Made by a program: the position numbers and the translations under genes | In this document: positions 61,404-64,000 of the stretch, in pieces | Layout of the letters: the number at the start of each line of letters is the position of its first letter | How positions within the stretch are numbered: the first letter of the stretch is position 1 | Assembly (NCBI GenBank): GCA_009869945.1 | Contig: WIXG01000056.1 | Coordinates: forward strand, 1-64,000 | DNA length: 64,000 nucleotides | Source of the DNA: Mesaphorura yosii | Taxonomy: Eukaryota > Arthropoda > Collembola > Poduromorpha > Tullbergiidae | Reading direction: 5' to 3' | Notes under the pieces: model-generated | Databases searched by the model: none | Told to the model about the DNA's origin: nothing | What the model saw: the letters and a program-made list of their open reading frames with translations, nothing else

Positions 61404-62012
61404 TTATTTTACAACAGTATCGTTATTGTCGATATCATTTCCTATGTGCTCTAAATACTTCTGCTTCATTTCTAACCGACTGCGAAATCTCCTATCATTT
61501 TCTAAAGACTTTTTCGTTTCCATCCGCTCTTTTTGAGATTTGATGCTCATTTCACCGTTCAACTGCTCATCCAACTTCTCGATCAGCTGCCGCCTTGCTA
61601 ATTTTCGGTTTTCTTGAAGGAGTCTTGACTTATGGCACTTGTGCACTATGCCTACAAGAATGCAATTGAAGTAAAGCATGCCAGCGTCTATGCGTGAATG
61701 AGATATTTGTTATTTCGCATACGCCTTACCTGTGGGCTTATGCACAAGTTGGACACAATTGGCGAGTTTATTTACGTTTGACCCTCCAGGTCCAGAACCT
61801 CGAATGAAACTCTCCTCCAGATCTTCCTCGTTCAGCACGGGTACTCGAGAGTAGTCCAGTTTCTTCTTACGTGAACTGAAGTACGCAACACATTGGACGA
61901 TGTCTATTTGATTGCATCTTGGTGATACATTTAACGCGCAGGCAATTGGAACAGAGTGGTTCCGCGGACCGCGGGAGATCAGACACTTCAGAATTCCACC
62001 AACCACAGTCAT
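61404..62012 (-). CDS. MTRFR: MTRFR (C12orf65)-type mitochondrial rescue factor with GGS in place of GGQ
   Basis: Exons (minus strand): 61730-62012 and 61404-61651, giving 176 residues. The first 45 residues look like a mitochondrial presequence. Then come VPVLNEEDLEESFIRGSGPG, GSNVNKLANCVQLVHKPTG, KCHKSRLLQENRKLARRQLI and a Lys/Arg/Glu-rich C-terminal helix, the order and length of MTRFR. This family rescues stalled mitoribosomes by acting on the split large subunit. The catalytic GGQ is read here as G76-G77-S78 (codon TCA), which is odd and would be expected to impair peptidyl-tRNA hydrolysis. The gene lies 80 bases downstream of a LYR microprotein ORF on the same strand. Family assignment is strong; activity is uncertain. 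Confidence 0.88.
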
Positions 62013-62092
62013 CTATGATTAGTTGTAAATAATCGGCAACAGCAAGATCAGGCCAAGGCCAGGCGATCGGGGACAGCGGTGGCGGATGGTTT

Positions 62093-62384
62093 TCAAACGA
62101 GCCTCCTTTGCGACAGAAAATGGAGTCCCTTCTGAAAAATCAGGCAATCCGCAACTGAATGATCCACGCTTGCCACTGGCTATAATTAAACACGGGCAGC
62201 AACTTACTTGGTACTGGAAACTGATGACCTCTGGGTCCTTCTCACCACGGTGTTTACGAAACTCCGCCCGGATTCTGTCTTCATAAAATGGTTTATTCGT
62301 ATACTTGAGACTGTTTGAATACCGCAGAAGTTGCTTGTACAATCGAAGAATCTTCTTGATGTCGGGAACTGAAGGACTCATCAT
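62093..62384 (-). CDS. LYR-motif mitochondrial microprotein resembling MIEF1-MP (L0R8F8)
   Basis: Exons (minus strand): 62208-62384 and 62093-62131, giving 71 residues against 70 in the human protein. Features are [20 protein letters not shown] (LYR motif), [20 protein letters not shown] and, after the intron, [12 protein letters not shown]. The intron removes 76 bases and produces the family ending KGL-FL. The start is the first of two adjacent ATGs. LYR proteins bind mitochondrial acyl carrier protein; the human homologue forms the MALSU1-L0R8F8-mtACP module on the mitoribosomal large subunit. An acceptor-like CACAG precedes the start, so a noncoding 5' exon is likely. Other LYRM families are the alternative, but length and ending favour MIEF1-MP. 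Confidence 0.78.
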
Positions 62385-63301
62385 GCGTACATTTATCCTG
62401 TGCAAAAATTAAGACAGAACGACCGGATTTAATTGTAAGTTGTCAAAGATATTGTCAGAGGATTTTGTTGCACAGCTTGAAACTTCCACGACCAAATTCA
62501 AATCTCGTTCAACGTGAGATTCGGACATCTATCGAATTGGATGCCAGGCGGTAGGCATTGAACAAAGAGCAGTGGATAAAGTTGGTCTAGCTGGGCTGCC
62601 TCTAGTTGTAGTGAACGATAACTGGCAAGCTCGTCTTGGTACCTCATTTTTTGCAGTGTTCTGTAACTGCTCACTGCCTACAGGGGTTAACGTTACTGTA
62701 CTCTGTCCTGTCTGCAGCTGCGTCTGGCTGAATGCAATCGCAATGGAATAAAGTCTTAAAGCCTTTACCCTTTCATGCTTTATTTTGGTTCTGGTTTATT
62801 GTCCCCAGCACAGCGTACACATCTCCATGCAGTCACTGCAGCCACAGCCACTGCCCCTGCAGAGCAGCTTGTAATTGTGTATCCCATCCCATTCCGTACC
62901 TCATTCTGCGTTTGGCGAGCATGAAGTGCAAGTCAGATTCGCTGGTTCAGTTTGCCAGACTCATCCTTTTGTTTACTTCTGATTCTGATCTCTTGCAGGA
63001 GCAAGATCAGCAGTCAGATCTGAACTTTTAACGGACTGACCGAGTAAACACTTAGACGGCTCAGGAATATCCAATCCCCGGTTATCGGACTCGTGCCGCA
63101 TTAGGATTGAAGGTAAGATTACATTTTTGTCATCGTCAGATTTAGGCACGCATCTGCAAGCATAGTTAGCACATCGTCTGGATTACTCCAGCAAAAACTT
63201 TAATCACATTTCACATACCATACCGATGAATCTGAAACAAAATTCAATGCATTTAGACACATTCGTTTAAATATTTTATCGGCGCTCGTACAAGTTGACA
63301 A
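62385..63301. other. Upstream flank of the LYR-MTRFR locus
   Basis: About 0.9 kb without a supported gene. It should contain the promoter of the LYR-MTRFR transcript(s). The 62732-63031 open frame on the plus strand has no recognisable features. Confidence 0.45.
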
Positions 63302-63490
63302 TTAGTGCAAAATTTTTGAAATCGCATCAAGTAAAAACTGGACATTATGAACGGCTGGATCGATGGCTTCCATGATGGTCATGCCACGAGCACGAACTGT
63401 AACCAGGCCAGAGCACTTGTCTTCTGACATTTTCAGCTGGCTCACTTTATCGTAGGCTTGCGGATGTGAGCTCTCGAATTGTTTCAGAGA
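63302..63490 (-). CDS. Possible C-terminal exon of an unrecognised gene
   Basis: An open stretch on the minus strand ends with a stop at 63302-63304 and is closed by an in-frame stop just above 63490. It reads MSEDKCSGLVTVRARG, then MTIMEAIDPAVHNVQF and LLDAISKILH, which looks protein-like rather than random. I do not recognise the family. It could be the last exon of a gene whose earlier exons lie beyond 64000, or a short standalone ORF. No strong acceptor is visible. Confidence 0.3.
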   Translation of the reverse strand, partial: SLKQFESSHPQAYDKVSQLKMSEDKCSGLVTVRARGMTIMEAIDPAVHNVQFLLDAISKILH

Positions 63491-64000
63491 TTATGTAACA
63501 GCAAAGAGACAAAGTCGAAAGTCCCATGTTAACTGTTAAATTGTAAGCCATATTTAGCCATCGACAGTCATCGTTTATCTGACTATGTGGCTACGAAGTG
63601 CTGATTTGATTTGAGGTTGCAAAACGCTTACAGTGTTGGTGACCACACTAACTGATAATTATTCTTTCTGCGCTCATTAAGCAGGTAATGGTATGGCCAA
63701 ATCTCCAACTCAAAGCTATAACACGTCAAGCACGTGAAGCAAGATTTCAAAATAATACAAACTCGACTCGGGCTCATTTACAATACAAGCATAATCCGCG
63801 ATTGGGAATTTCGACAGAGACAGTCCCACAGCATTGGTTTTTGGAACGACTTACGTCTGGCTGGTAACAAATGACAGCTTTGACAGAAAATTCTGCCCAT
63901 TAGAAGGCAATGATAAATGAGGGCGAGGCCGATAATCGCAAAATCACACAACATAAATATAAAGAGCAAGTGCAATTTAGGTCGTCAAACTTTCAAGACA
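63491..64000. other. Right edge of the window
   Basis: About 0.5 kb with nothing I can support. The open frame at 63778-63975 on the minus strand is hydrophobic but shows no family features. Confidence 0.4.

Overview
This window reads as a compact invertebrate nuclear genome, most likely an arthropod. Reasons: nearly all protein genes are split by short GT-AG introns (about 60-100 bases), AATAAA signals follow many genes, the RpL22 homologue has the long Ala/Lys/Pro-rich N-terminal extension known from insects, the synaptobrevin has a Gly/Pro-rich luminal tail as in insect n-Syb, and the Rad6 C-terminus is insect-like. I cannot name the species. All exon models were assembled by hand from reading frame, splice sites and family resemblance; no transcript data were available.

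Layout. 1-3.6 kb: a bacterial-type maltose/galactoside O-acetyltransferase gene (+) converges on a secreted protein (-) that joins PDGF/VEGF-receptor-like Ig domains to dumpy-type EGF repeats. 5.6-7.1 kb: a secreted Tyr/Gly-rich orphan (+) whose only intron holds a complete intron-containing tRNA-Val(AAC). 7.5-16 kb: two diverged MFSD6-type transporters (both -) flank a small secreted BSP-family metallopeptidase (+). 18.9-26.5 kb: UBR3 (+, 21 coding exons). 27.9-28.4 kb: SUMO (-). 29.9-32.7 kb: AVL9 (+). 34.7-38.2 kb: neuronal synaptobrevin (-) with two alternative 79-base exons for half of the SNARE motif. 40.4-41.7 kb: RpL22 (-) with a repeated hairpin in an intron. 42.3-44.2 kb: METTL2/8-type tRNA methyltransferase (+). 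44.7-55.5 kb: Tousled-like kinase (-) with a 6.4 kb first coding intron. 59.5-60.0 kb: Rad6/UBE2A-B (-). 61.4-62.4 kb: a LYR-motif microprotein resembling human MIEF1-MP (L0R8F8), followed 80 bases later on the same strand by an MTRFR-type mitoribosome rescue factor.

Shared themes: ubiquitin/SUMO signalling (UBR3, SUMO, Rad6), vesicle traffic (AVL9, n-Syb) and translation or the mitoribosome (RpL22, METTL2/8, tRNA-Val, LYR protein, MTRFR). Most of these are ordinary neighbours, not an operon; the LYR-MTRFR pair is the exception that may share one mRNA.

Most interesting points: (1) the mutually exclusive exon pair in synaptobrevin, where only a one-of-two choice keeps frame; (2) the possible dicistronic LYR microprotein-MTRFR locus, whose second protein has GGS where GGQ is expected; (3) twin hairpins just upstream of the RpL22 intron 2 acceptor, a candidate autoregulatory site; (4) a soluble PVR-like ectodomain on EGF repeats; (5) a split tRNA-Val nested in a protein gene intron; (6) two enzyme genes of bacterial or plant type that now carry introns.
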